Positions 49,103 to 61,145 of a stretch of DNA of 64,000 nucleotides are shown one piece after another (the first letter of the stretch is position 1; each line of letters opens with the position of its first letter). This stretch comes from Acanthochlamys bracteata (Eukaryota > Streptophyta > Magnoliopsida > Pandanales > Velloziaceae), in the NCBI GenBank assembly GCA_019914995.1, contig CM034130.1, positions 5,580,001 through 5,644,000 of the forward strand, written 5' to 3'. The position numbers and the translations under genes are program-made. The notes under the pieces are model-generated. The model did not search any database and was not told the DNA's origin. It saw only the letters and a program-made list of their open reading frames with translations.

Positions 49103-50030
49103 TTTTGAGGATTTGAGTCACAATTTTTGAGTGTGATTTCTCGTTATAGTGAAAATTCTCTTCAAATAAGGGCGTTAAATTTGTACGAATTTATTTCACA
49201 ACAGTCGTTCACGATTACCTCGTTCTATAAGTTGGGCGTTCACGAGAAATGAGACTGTTCCATTCACAGCTAGGATAAGCGTTGTTTGGCAGTATGTTTT
49301 ACGTTGTGTTATTATATTATTTACTGTTTTATTTTAATAAATTCTTATAGTATTTTAAATTTTAGCAATTCAAAAATATATAAATTAACATATTATTTAG
49401 AATAACTTAAGATACTATTTTTTAAAATAAACAAATAAATTTATATTTAAAAATTTTATAATATTTTTCTTTTTTTTTGTAACTGCGAATTACCTCAAAA
49501 TTTTGAGTTTAGAGAGCTGTATTTTGAAACTTGCTTCCTGCTATATAAAGCTTCAAAAGGTCTCACAAACTACCGTAATTAAACACTCCGTCAAGTGATT
49601 CAGCGGTTGCGAAAAGACATTCAACTGGATATTATATGTCTATATTGTAGGGTTTGATTTAAGTCTCCAGCGAACATCACTGTCATCAACCACAACTAGT
49701 TTAGGACTTAAATGTTTCCTCTGTTTCTATAAACCAAAAACCTATATCATGCAATTTAATTAGCGGTGAAAATATAAATTAATATATCAGATTTAGATTG
49801 ATTCATCTAACAATTAAATCAAATTATTTAATTCTAATTCAAATCATATATATTATAAAAATTAATATATCGAATTAAAGTTGATTCAAATTATTCAATT
49901 TTATTTTGAGTCATATATTTTATGGAACAAAATTTAACTTATTTAATAATTACATGTAATATCTGAGAGAAATAAATTTATGTCTATTTATTATTGGTAT
50001 TTTGATATTTTCTACTTAGAAAGAGCCGTC
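49103..50030. other. 3' UTR and AT-rich spacer
   Basis: 3' UTR of the basic-protein gene at the left. 49760-49970 has 'attaatatatcaga..gattca' style repeats resembling subterminal sequence of the local hAT family. No gene. Confidence 0.4.
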
Positions 50031-50039
50031 CGAGTGATT

Positions 50040-50260
50040 ACGAGAGTGTTTGAAAGTATTTTTAAAAATTATTTTTTTGAAATAAAAAATATTTTATTAT
50101 ATTTTAAAAAATAATTTTGTTATTTTAAAGAATAAAAATGATAAGTAACAATAAAATTTTACTATATAAAATTCTTTTATATTTTTAAAATTTTAAAAAA
50201 ATTAAATTCTATAAAGATTTATTAAAAAATAAAAAATTCTTTGTTTGGAACGTGTTGCTT
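50040..50260. repeat. AT-rich MITE family, copy 4 (inverted)
   Basis: Bounded by 'gtgtttgaaagtattttt' and 'ctttgtttggaacgtg'. The interior corresponds to the reverse complement of the family at 5400/60890. Confidence 0.45.
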
Positions 50261-50459
50261 AAAAGCTCCTTAGAGTGTGCAGATTAAAGTTTGGTATATA
50301 TATATCCTCCTACATGTTTTGTAAATCTATGAAAAAGTATATACACTGATTTGATTATATTGGTTTAAGTGTATGTAAAATGGTGAATCCAGTTAAAGTT
50401 TCTACAATTCTTTATTCTTTGATCATCTTCCGAGCCTATGCATGTTAAAGAACTAATTT

Positions 50460-50740
50460 TTTTGAATTTTCCTAAGTGTGTAAAAAAAATTTCTCAGATA
50501 AATAACCTTTTTAATTTTTCTATTTTATATTTTTTAATACATATTTTATAAAAGTATTTAGAAAATTTATTTAAAAATTTAGATAGTGTAGAAAAATTTT
50601 ACGTAATGAGATTTTTTTATTATATATTTTTATTATTTTTTTAAAAGTAAAAAAATAAATTTTATTTTTTTAAAAAAATTAAAATATTTTTTATTTTAAA
50701 AAAATTTTATTTTATAATAAATCGGAGATAATTGAGGCCC
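50460..50740. repeat. AT-rich MITE family, copy 5
   Basis: Contains 'tatattttttaatacatatt', 'aaatttatttaaaaattta' and 'aaattttacgtaatgagat', the same order as 60890-61140. Confidence 0.5.
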
Positions 50741-50899
50741 CTGTTTGGGCTGGGTCAGACCACTATAACTTTTTGATACAATATTCGTGGCAGACGAGTC
50801 AATTTCACAATATTAGTAGCCCTATCTAATACAACTCAATACGAGAGAGGCGAAATGAGTTGTACAATTAAAGTACTAGACTTAATCGCATCGTTTTGA

Positions 50900-51125
50900 C
50901 AATATATTTCAATAATTTTTTGCTTTAATATTTTATTTTATAATTTATAAAAATAATTTATTATAATTTTTTTAAAAGTTTAGAAAAAATAAAAAAATTT
51001 TATATCGTAAAAATTTTATTATTATTTATTATTATTTTTTAAAAAAATCATTTTTTAGAAAAATTATAAAATATTTTTTTTAGCAAAACTATATTTTGTA
51101 AATATTTTCAAATATTGCCTTAAAC
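50900..51125. repeat. AT-rich MITE family, copy 6 (diverged)
   Basis: Contains 'aaaagtttagaaaaaat', 'tatatcgtaaaaattttatt' and a right end 'aatattttcaaatattgcc'. Same architecture, more diverged. Confidence 0.4.
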
Positions 51126-53384
51126 CTTTCAAGCGAGAGTGAATATCGATTATACTCCTGCTATGTTTTCTGTACAAAAAACAGATTTGAAAGTTCTACT
51201 AAATAGTTGCTGAACGGCTGGCTGCATGCTCGCAGTTTTTTCTGCACTTACCAATGGTTAGTAGTTACATTAAATAGCAGAAAAAGCAGTTGCTATGTGA
51301 TTACTATCTTTCTGCACCAACCAGAAGTTCGTATTTTTTATCAGTCCAAACATAAAAATAGCAATTGAAAGATAAATCTGACGCACACCAATAGTTTTTA
51401 TGTGGTTCGGTAAAAGTTTTGCCTTATGTTCATCATCACTTCAATTGGAATGATGTCCACTATCTTCTTATCAAGTGTACAAATTCGATATTTGACGTTC
51501 TACTCGAAGACCATCTGCCTCAACTGTGTTCGCTCGCAGGCGAACATTCTACAGGCTGTTAGACTTCAGAAGTCTCTAAACCACAATTTTAAGCCAAACA
51601 TAGTAAGCCAAACATGGTCTTATTATGCATTACAAAAGGCAGTACCACAAAATTCTTCTATCTGAGCACTTTTCACCTCGTGTGTAATCCGCATTAATAC
51701 AAGTTTATAATGAATAAGAAATTATAGAGATTCTCCACTCTATACTGATTTTGCTCTGGATCACTCACGTATTAATTAATCACTTGAAAAGATTAAGAGA
51801 GAATCAAACAGATGAACAGTGGAAAGTGTTACGTAAATCAGTTCACTGTTATGCAGAAGACTTATAATGCTCATTATGTCCCGTTTTCTTTAGCTCGTAT
51901 TCATCAAATCTCTTCAACTATGCATGATTCATCTCTTCTTATATTCAGCTTTCTCTTCAAATTTCTTCCGCCGATTTCGTGTATAAGATGAATGCGACGG
52001 GACAGCCAACGACGATTTAGCCGCTGTTCTGAGCTCTTCGTCGATGACCTTAACTGATGATCACTATAGGATATGGACAGTTGTATCCCCATCAGCTGAT
52101 TTGTTTCCTTAAATTTTCAGCGGGAAGTGGAATGTCGATGTCGGCGATTGCGCCTACCGCATCAATTAATTTCTCTTAGCTCTTTCCTCGTAATCGGGCA
52201 GTGGTAGAATTAGTAGCTACTGTTTCACATGAATTTGAGACTTCAATTCATGTTACCGATGATCTAGAGCCGACCCCTTCTTCCTAGACAACTTCGGATC
52301 AGATTTATTCGAGCTTTCTAACAACTTAGGCTGAAATTTGTCAAGAACTTAAATTTTGTTTTCTCTTTGATGTACCTAAATATTAATTCTGACATGCATT
52401 GCTGAATTGTAATGAAATTTGCTTGCAATCTTTTGATGAATTTCTACATCAAGGTGTCGTGTGCTTTTCAGCTTTCCCAATGATTCCTTGTATTACCAAG
52501 CTCAATGTTGCATCTTGTTGTTGAATTTCAATGTAGCAAGATAATGCACAAAATGTGTAGTGAAGCTGTGCGACATTACTTGAAATCCAATCTGGATTGG
52601 AGCAAGAATATAACCACAAATTTAACTTCTGTTAGTAAAGATTATCTAGTCATCTACATGCTTTCAGCATTGTTTGCAGCTTGTTCTGATGAAACACTAT
52701 GAATCTCTTGTTCTAGATTGATAATGGATTTTGTTGAACCATATGTCTTCCTAATATCATGTCCAGCGGATGAGATGAGCTAATTGAAATCCCTTCTGAA
52801 GTTCAGTCACAGAGATATCAGCACTTCTGAATATGAAATTTTCTGATTTTCATCGTATCTTTCATGATTTTTCCAAGTTGGTATTTAAGACCAATTGAAC
52901 TCCTTTTCGATGATGTTTGTTGATTGTATTGTTGCTCTAAATATGTTGAGACATTTGTGCTCAAAAGTAGTCATAATCAAACTCAAACTTTTCCTTAAAA
53001 ACTGTATTAAACCTTCTTTTAGGATCAATTTCCATGCATGAGAGTAGTAGAGGTGGCAGGTTCTCGTTTCACTTCACGGCAATCTTGTGTAAACGCAATT
53101 TTGAGCTAACTAAAAACTAGACAGCTAACTGTTGTTGTTAGAATGTTTCTCTATAGCTTTTCACATATATATATATAACTAAAGTCATAAAGAAAAATTT
53201 TCAAAAACTTTTTGGAAGAAATGTTTTACATTTTTAACTATTCCAAATAGGGTGCCCGGTATAGCTCTAAAGAGGATCTCGTTAGCGATGGTGGCATCCA
53301 TGGCTTTCGGGTAGACTCCCTTAGTGGGCTTGTCATGCCGACACCCTTCTTTCTACAAGTAGGCACCGACAGGTCAGATTTAGG
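51126..53384. other. Unassigned region, possibly a decayed retroelement
   Basis: Contains a 'ttatgtggttcggtaaaag' phrase (about 51397) of a type common in Copia LTRs and a long uninterpretable stretch to 53100. No domain could be recognised on either strand and no terminal repeats were found. The open frames here (51426-51665, 51904-52092, 52505-52702) are not supported as genes. Confidence 0.3.
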
Positions 53385-53890
53385 TTGATACATATAATAA
53401 TCAGATTAAAATCAATCAACTTTAACTCAACTCGTATATAGTATAAATCAAAATTATCAACTCTAGTTCTATTTAAGAATCGAATTAAATTTGAATCGGC
53501 TCAATTGATAATAAAGAATTATAAGAATGAGAAATTGTTAGATATTATATACCTAAAATAAGAAAATATTAATTTTGATAAAATATATAAATTAAGTAAA
53601 AATCAATTAATATGATAAGCTAAGAAAAAAAGATATATATAGACTAAATTAACATTCAATATCATTGTTTTAGATAATTTTTAATTATTATGTAATATAT
53701 ATTATATAAATAATTGTACGATTTAAATAAATCAATTTAAGATCAAGTTGAATTTGACCGGAATCTATTTAACCTATAGATTTAGGGTTGACGTGAAATT
53801 GTTCCGAGCATGAACAAGATCAAACCCAACTTCGGTTTAAGTGGGTCGGTTTTCGAATTGGGTTCGAAATTGTTCCGAACTTGACGGGAA
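53385..53890. repeat. hAT-derived fragment
   Basis: Shares tcaaaattatcaactctagt (53448 onward) with the left arm of the large hAT element (14912 onward), plus surrounding 'caactcgtatatagtataaa' and 'gaatcgaattaaa' parallels. Clean termini and an 8-bp duplication were not identified. Confidence 0.5.
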
Positions 53891-54083
53891 TCTTATGGCG
53901 CTATTTTCTTGCATATATCTAATCCAAGTTTTGAAGAGTAGTTTTCATAAGAAGGAGCGTTAGTAGAAAAGAGTGATGGATTAATTCTACTTTCAGATTA
54001 CAGTACAGAAGAAAGAACTGTATGCAATATCTTATGAAACATTTGCTTCGCTCAAGATTATGGTATGATTGTAGTTTAATTTG
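53891..54083. other. Downstream flank of the carbonic anhydrase gene
   Basis: Probable 3' UTR of the - strand carbonic anhydrase, plus spacer. Confidence 0.4.
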
Positions 54084-55707
54084 TTAGTTGTCTTCTGCTT
54101 CATTATATAGAGACACAGTTCTCCCATTCAACGGTTGCGTCGGCCTTGAGTTATTCTTGTACTCATCGGTTAGAGGCTTCTTCAGTGCAGCAACTTGAAT
54201 TTTAGATACCTCCCTCACCTACACGAACAGAAGCCTCGCGAGTTAGCAAATTGACGCAGAAATCAAATAGGCAAACCACGTAGCAGAAACTCTCCGCTGA
54301 GTCTCTGTTGATGTTATTCTAAGTCACATATTTATGTGAGAACGAAGTTCATTAATAATATTTAGGAACCATTTGAACTAATTGATCCTGTTATGGAAAG
54401 GGGCCTTTATTTTATGTACCTTGCCTAGGATTGTCCAAGTGACATTCTCAGAGCACGGAGGCGTTGAGAGAGAACCAACATATCTGTAGTACTTGCGGCT
54501 AGCGCGCTTGAGCGCCTTCACGTTTACGAAATCCACCGCAACGTTTGCCTCTTCATCTTCGGAGCACAAGTCCTTTGCCAGTTCATCGATCTTAGAATTT
54601 AGCTGCTCCAAGGATACACAATGTTATGTTTTCAACTTCAAAATTTAAATGTTTTCTTGGGTATATAGGGATTTCTTATGTACCTGAAGGAGGAAAGGAT
54701 CGGCTTTTCCGTATTGATACAAGATGGATACGACCGCAAAGTCACCTTCTTCGCTTTTATGGACTACATGGAGCTCCAGAGGATGCCTTTTTACAAGAAC
54801 AACCATAATATGTTAGGAAAAGTCCAGGCAAGTGTTTGATGCCTTCAATGAGTACGTTATTCTTGATGTGCCTAATCACCTACCGTGTGTTCATGAACAC
54901 TGAAACTTCAGTTCAAGTATTACGCATGCGAAGGTATACATTCAATCATAGTTCATTTGTCACATTCTTTAGATTGGCCTTAGAGGGCAGATATAGTGAG
55001 AAAGCCATACGGTTCCAACAACTTAGAAAAATCTCAAGAATGAAGTAATCGATGATAACGTTCAAAATGAATTGCTGCATCCGTAAAAAGACAAGCAGAA
55101 CATGCCTAACTCCTTCAATGGTGTGCTCTGCAGGCGAGTGCCAATGAATTTGTACCAGTGAAAAGTTCTTCCCCTGTACGTGAATTGTTCCTGCACTTTC
55201 ATCGAATCCCAACTGCAAGTAAAACATGAAACTGTTCTTAACCAATTCCATGATACAAACATTACTACTCTGATCTAAACAATTTAAGATTGAAAGGACG
55301 AAGATTTTGAGCAGAACCAACCCCGATATTGAAGCCATTGTTAACAAGGGTTGCATTGGTAGACATGTAGTCGCTCTTCAGTGGTTCCAATGCCGGATCA
55401 CGCTTTGCGTTTTCCTTCACGATGTTGATTGGAGATTGTTGCTTTCCATCTGAGCACAAATGGTAATCCGGATGTAAGCTTCCCCATTTATTCGGTCCGA
55501 TTGCTCCTGTGTAACCGAACTTCACATGCCCTGTTCCAAAAGAGAAAATCATAAAGATGACATTTTTAGTATGAGTGTGTTTAGAATTGAAATAAAGGGG
55601 AAGGAATCAAAAGAAAAAAAACCTTCATTGTGGGCGTTAGTACAAGAAGCAAGAAGAAGGGAAGCTAATCCAAACAACAAAACTTGACCTCTGTTTCTCA
55701 ACATCAT
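54084..55707 (-). CDS. Alpha-type carbonic anhydrase, secreted, 6 exons, 273 aa
   Basis: Exons on the - strand: 55707-55623, 55530-55322, 55212-55106, 54786-54684, 54602-54420 and 54218-54084 (TAA). Together they form one open frame of 274 codons. The signal peptide is MMLRNRGQVLLFGLASLLLA...CTNA. The alpha-CA domain follows: FGYTG, GPNKWGSLHPDY, QQSPINI, then the zinc ligands in QIHWHSPAEHT (two His) and LELHVVH (third His), then YYRYVGSLSTPPCSENVTW with the active-site Thr. Two cysteines (HLCSD and PPCSEN) can form the family disulphide. It catalyses reversible CO2 hydration, probably in the apoplast or secretory pathway. The position of the usual proton-shuttle His (NNGH in animal enzymes) is Phe here (NNGFNIG). 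Intron 3 appears to start with GC. The length is normal for the family. Confidence 0.92.
55104..55105 (-). other. GC 5' splice site of carbonic anhydrase intron 3
   Basis: Exon 3 must end GGAGTTAG (55106) and exon 4 start GCATCCTCTGG (54786) to read TIEGVRHPLELHVVH, which matches the family. The intron then begins GCATGT and ends AAAAAG. No GT donor nearby preserves both frame and family sequence. Confidence 0.65.
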
Positions 55708-55775
55708 ACGCAGTGCTTCTCAGTTTTTTCTCTCTTTGTGGAAATTAAAGACGTAAGCCCTTGAGAATGATTTCA

Positions 55776-55790
55776 ACGGTTTTATATTTA
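55776..55790 (-). promoter_or_regulatory. Candidate TATA box of the carbonic anhydrase gene
   Basis: The - strand reads TTAAATATAAAACC about 70-80 bp before the start codon. A second AT-rich candidate lies near 55850. Confidence 0.4.
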
Positions 55791-55859
55791 AGTAGTGGTT
55801 CGGAAAAGAGAAGAGATCGAATGCCAGACAATATGTTGAAAGTAAAGCTATTTATAGAG

Positions 55860-57369
55860 AATGACAGAAGGGAGTTTCATTAAACAGTGACAAATTTCAC
55901 AGGGCTAAACTTAAACTTTTTGCGATCTTTAATCTTTTTCCTTATACATAAATAACCGAAAGGTAAATGAAATAAAAGCTAATAAATGAATGAACTAACG
56001 AAAATGAGAGAGAGTGAGGGGCTGATGAAATGGTAAACTGTCGTTGGCGCGAATGAAGCGAAGGTTGGTTTTATGTTCTGTTAACGGAACCAAGGAAAGA
56101 GACTTGGGTTTTACGCGTTCACGGGAACCTCTTGATCAAGTCCAGTCAACGTGTTGCGGTCTCATTGGTTATTTTCTGCTGCACATAAAGAGATGGTCGA
56201 AGCTTTTTGCAGTGTTTCAGACTGCATCCGTTTCTTGATCATTTCAACACAGGCTAATAAAAAGCTAAGAACTTCCTGAATTATTTGAAAACGGTGAGTA
56301 GTCTAAGAAATTCATGAAGGAATTTCTCAGTTCTGCTTTATACAAGGAATAAAACACCGGAAAGAGATTGCCGATATGTTCCTTGAAAAAAAGATTTGAA
56401 GTTATTGCAAAGTGTAAGGTTAAAATGCAACCAACCACAAGAGGCACGATTGAGAACTGTGTCATGTTTCAATCATTTCACAATCACTGGATGAAAGTTG
56501 GATTCCTTCCCATCTGCAAAGCGGGATCAAAAGGAAAAAGAAAAGCAATAAGTTTCACAAGACCTACCACATACAATGGCCAACATTATCTATCTGCTAA
56601 ATAAGCCTGCACAAGAGTATTGCTGCAGCAGTGTGAGGATCAACTGGGGAGATATCCTTGGGAATATACTATTTTATATTAAAGACATATTTTAATTATA
56701 AAGAGTTCTACTTTCTCCTTCAAATTTTAAATTTCAGTCACTTTATTTATTTCAATTATCACTCTAAACTTCACATCCACACTCTATTTTTATCAAAATT
56801 TAATTTCGAATTTTACTTCTATTTCAATTACAACTCAAAATTCTGCTTCCATTAACTCCATTTCTCACCTAATTTTATTTTTACGAATTCACTTTTAAAT
56901 AATTAAATTATGCCTTAAGAGACGCATACACTTTGCAGATATCAAATAATCAAGATGTACATTTCAAAGCAATTATTGAGGTTTTAGAGATAGAAATAGC
57001 ATGTTTCTGTTCTAACTTCTTGAAAGGATTGTAGATCTTCTAAGAAAGTTGTAATGCTGAATCTGAAAGGTTCTTTTACAAACAGATCAAAACAAAGGGA
57101 ATTGCTAGAGCTTGCAAATACTTTTGTAGGCTACCACATTGCACTATATCGCATTAATGGGCTTCATCAGCGCTTAATAAGTCGACTTCGACTTCTCATG
57201 ATTTATATGGGCCTTAACCAATATCTAATTGCCCAAGAAGCAGCTAGTGGGCTATCCATCTAAAGAATATTTTGACCGGCAGGTGATGCCACCCTAGATA
57301 ACCGTTCATCTCATTCGAATCTCTGAATATATCTTGTGTGGGTCAGTATGTTTTGATGCAATGCATTTG
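55860..57369. other. Intergenic DNA
   Basis: No recognisable gene. Open frames at 56044-56238, 56368-56604 and 57054-57263 have no family resemblance. 56640-56890 is pyrimidine-rich. Confidence 0.4.
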
Positions 57370-59275
57370 AGTTTTGAGTGAATTTCGAAATTGTTTTATG
57401 TACTGGATTTGCTTGTTTCTGTTCTGCTGCGGTTCTAAAAGACAATGCCTTTGATGTGATTTGGTCGTTCTTGTTGGAGTTAAGAGTGGAACTTTGTTTA
57501 AATTTTGCTGGGAAGGTTTGGATTCGAGACGCCGCCATTGTGCTGTATGACAAATTAGTAACTGTTTTGGATTGAATTTATTTGTTCATGTCTGTTTGCT
57601 GTTGAATGCACTCTTTCGTTGTTGTTTTCAAACAATGCAATGCTAATGATGGGATGATTGAATGCTTCCTAAAAATTTTTGGTTATAGGCAACTATTCTT
57701 CTGATGGATGGCTACAGGCTATTGCAAACTCCTCTTGATAAACGATTGGATGTTGCTGAGGAGTGTAACTAGTTGCTAATGATTTCAACATGGAATTTTG
57801 GTGTATGAATCTTCACGTGTTTCATATAAATGTACGTTTGCAGCTATGTATCAATGTATGTCCTAACTTCTGTTTGTTTAATTTTACTAGTTAGAGTAAT
57901 CGAAAAGAAAATATAATTAATTAAGGACAATTCATAATTCTCAATGGGATGGACTGAATCTGTTTTTGGGTTTATGATCTCAGACTTTCGTTATTTGTGG
58001 CTAACGGAGTGGCTCTTCATTCTCGATTTATTTCGGTTTCCTGGTGAGGTTATTTAGACATGCATTGATAACTGAGTTTGTTTTTATAGTTAGTAGCGTT
58101 CATCTTACTTTATCACTCTGGAGCCGTGTGAGATGAAAGTCTCATGCGGGTTTTTAAAGACAGAAAGAAATGAGGAATCCTCTTTTCGACTGTGACTCTC
58201 CTACTCCAGTTGTGAATTTTTTCGGAAGGTTTTAGATGTGTCAAGATATTTTTCTGGGCAATAGACGCTACCTTCTGGTACTTTCATCGATAAATGTTCA
58301 TTAGAATGCTTATCTAATTGTTGATGTTTAACACTTATAAGTCTCTAACTTTGAATAACTGTGTTGTTAATGTTTAACGCTTATCTATTGTGGATGTTTA
58401 GCGCTTATCTGTTGTCGAAGTTGTAGTTTGTTGTATTTTATATATTATAAATTATTCTCCAGAGAGTTTGTATAGGAAGAAGGTACAGTTGATTGAAGCT
58501 ATCACTGACCAAGAGATAGCTAAAACAAAACTAAAGCATTAACTTCCATTACACTGGTTACTTTGATTTGTAGAAACTTCTATTGTGAACATGGTAGTGT
58601 TTATATATATTCATGTTTGCTTTTTGTCAATAAATTTCGCAGTGAGGTTTGCGTGACATGGACCAAAGGTCCACTCCATGAAAATCTGTATGGCTCGAAG
58701 GATATCATAGCAGTACCTCAATAGAAAACAACCTTGGGTCAACAACTTTCAAGGATCAGGTTTGCTTAGTTCTGGATGTGAGGCTCTTTTCTGTAACAGC
58801 ATGTAGTTATTAGCGAAAAGTACATATATCTCTATGTTACAGGTACTTTGTACAAAAGCTTGTCTAGATCCTTGGAATATATATGATAATATTTGGTTTG
58901 GTGGAAGAAGCAGGAATCCTTGGAGTGTAGAGAATTCACCACTGGTTCATTGTGAGGACCTAGTGGTGGCATATCTGCAGGTTTAATATTTTAAAGGAAG
59001 TCCAATGCTCTAGACAATTTCTTGTACTTTACTTTGTTTTCCTTTGACAAATGCTTTCTATTATTTGTAGGAAATGCCTATTGAGGAGTATGGGGAGCTT
59101 TTTGACCTTATGACTTAAGTCATGCAACAACCTATACAGTAGTTGTATCATGTTCCAGAAGCATTTGCTTATGTTCACATGGGAAATCGGTAGCTTTGCT
59201 GCAAAGCCTGCAAGTTTGGACCCGAATGTTGAAACAGTGGTCTTTACTGGTTTTGATAGAAATCTGTAGTTGTGC
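57370..59275 (+). pseudogene. Unidentified decayed multi-exon gene
   Basis: Several short segments on the + strand read like conserved protein and are bounded by splice-like signals: TWTKGPLHENLYGSKDIIAVP (58650-58715, one residue over this quote continues to a stop), CLDPWNIYDNIWFGG and PWSVENSPLVHCEDLVVAYL (58855-58980, acceptor TTACAG, donor CAG|GT), and EMPIEEYGELFDLM then HVPEAFAYVHMGN (59070-59185). Stops fall within otherwise protein-like stretches, so the gene is not functional. The family is not recognised. The 5' part (57370-57575) is less certain. Confidence 0.4.
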
Positions 59276-59730
59276 AAATTAGTGCCGGACTAAATGAGCG
59301 GACCAAACCTAAAGCCCATAAACAGTAATAAAATCGGACCGGTCTTATCCAATAGATAGTATTGGGTCAATATTTTCGGCCTATTCAGGCGACCGGTCAA
59401 TTACAATCTGTTGATCTGATTAATATTTACAATTAATCAGATTAACTTCTAATAAAAATATTTTTAATAATTTAAAATATTTATCATTTATTTTATCTTA
59501 ATAATAGTTTTTAAAATTATTTTAGATTTTTATTAGTTTTATTATTTATTTATTTATTATATAAAATAATAAAATAAAATAAATAAATGGGTAGAGCTGA
59601 TCATAAAAAGTATAGCAGAAATCAGATCAATTCAGTTCGAATGAGAAAAGTAGGCTGGATTGGCTCACCCAGTTACATCACTGGGCCTGAATGGATGGGC
59701 CGATTTTGTCTGTCCATATTTAAATCTCTA
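59276..59730. repeat. Possible small element with GGCC-rich ends
   Basis: The left part has 'gaccaaacctaaagcccat' and 'tattgggtcaata'; the right part has 'cactgggcctgaatggatgggcc'; the middle is AT-only. The layout resembles non-autonomous hAT derivatives, but no convincing TIR or duplication was found. Confidence 0.3.
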
Positions 59731-60540
59731 ATCATTTATAATGAATATTGCTTTGCATTTTGAGATCATAATTAACTACTTGTTTGTAGAAAGGTATTTC
59801 TGAGAAAATATACTCAGAGGAAATACAATTCAGCGAAAATGTTCAAAAAATTGATATAATACTTGTTTTATGCAATCGAAATACATGTAGAAAGTATTTT
59901 CTTTTTCAAAATTTTAGAATAATTGATATAGTATATATTTGGTAGACCTGATTTGAGTCAGTGGATCGAGTCGATTATTTGTGGGATTAACTGGTGATCC
60001 GTTCGATGTTCGTGTTGGATTTAACAACACGTTTCCGTACCCCATTAGTAGGAAATAGAATTTTTTGAAGTCAACACAAAAAACTCGGTCCAAATTACTC
60101 CAATTTGCCCTCTAATATTTGCACCATACTTTGGCCGTTGTTACTTGAGGCATGTTTCGGATCATATTTGGAGTACTTTTTTAAACTTTTCAAGCCCGAA
60201 AACTTCTACACTGTATTTTACAAAATATTTAACAAATTTTGAAGTATGAATAAATTGTAGATTATAAAATTTTGTATTCATCTATCTCATAAAGTTTTCA
60301 TACACCATCTGTAATGAATATATATTTTTTTAAAAGATGTTTGCTATTAGCTATCTCAAGCATGCCTTACATCTCTCTATGAAAAATCAAACGACTTTAA
60401 GTTGATATACAAATTTCAACTTGATCATATGCTAATTTCTCTGTCACCTTTCTTAAGATGATTTAACTGAAAAGAAACCAAAACACAGAATTATGCTGGA
60501 TTTCGTTTTCACTCGTAAGTTTTTGGCAAAATAAAGAATT
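59731..60540. other. Intergenic DNA
   Basis: Nothing recognised. Confidence 0.35.
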
Positions 60541-60850
60541 TTCAAACAAGCATGCTCGATCTTTGCGAGCTAGAGACGTAGGCATGAGAATGTATTCCAT
60601 GCTTCTTCAATCTTTAGGCTTACAAGTAGCATCAATTAAGCATGCGCCTGTGTTTAGTAGAACACGCCGTACGTCAAAAGAAAGGCAGCCGTAGCACGCA
60701 CAAGTCGTCTTCCGGCGGTGCCGCCCCACTAACAAACGAACCTAACCAATCAGACAATGCCACGTCCTTACAGTGGTAGTGGTCGTGGTGACCGTAAAAG
60801 ATCAACCCCAGTAGCTCAGTCAAACCTAAAACTTTTTAATTCCTTCCTGA
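60541..60850. other. GC-richer islet with promoter-like words
   Basis: A stretch around 60640-60800 is GC-rich compared with its flanks and contains GCCACGTCC (an ACGT core as in G-box-like sites) and AACCAATCAG (CCAAT-like). No open frame follows on either strand within the window, so its role is unclear. Confidence 0.3.
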
Positions 60851-60887
60851 GAAAAATAAGCTGCAAAAATTTCTCCTATAAATTAGG

Positions 60888-61145
60888 GGGCGTTTAGTTG
60901 AGCATTTTTTTAATATTTTTTTTTAATTTTTAATTTTATATATTTTAATACATATTTTATAAGTATATAAAAAATTTATTTAAAAATTTAAAAAATATAG
61001 AAAAATTCTACGTAATGAATATTTTTTATTCCATATTTTATTATTTTCTTAAAAGTAAAAAATAAAGCTCATTTTTTAAGAAAGACAAAAATATCTTTAA
61101 TTTCAGAAAAATTCTATTTCATAAGCCATCCCAAATGCATCCTAA
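60888..61145. mobile_element. AT-rich MITE family, copy 7, best-defined
   Basis: The left end is TTAGGGGGCGTTTAGTTGAGC; the right end, reverse complemented, is TTAGGATGCATTTGGGATGGC. The ends are imperfect inverted repeats beside TA, suggesting a TA target site. The interior contains 'tacatattttataagtata', 'aaatttatttaaaaattta' and 'aaaattctacgtaatgaat', which define the family seen at six other places. Confidence 0.6.

Noticed and set aside
51904-52092. Ser/Arg-rich open frame on the - strand
   Set aside because: Short, no motif, and inside a region that may be a decayed retroelement.
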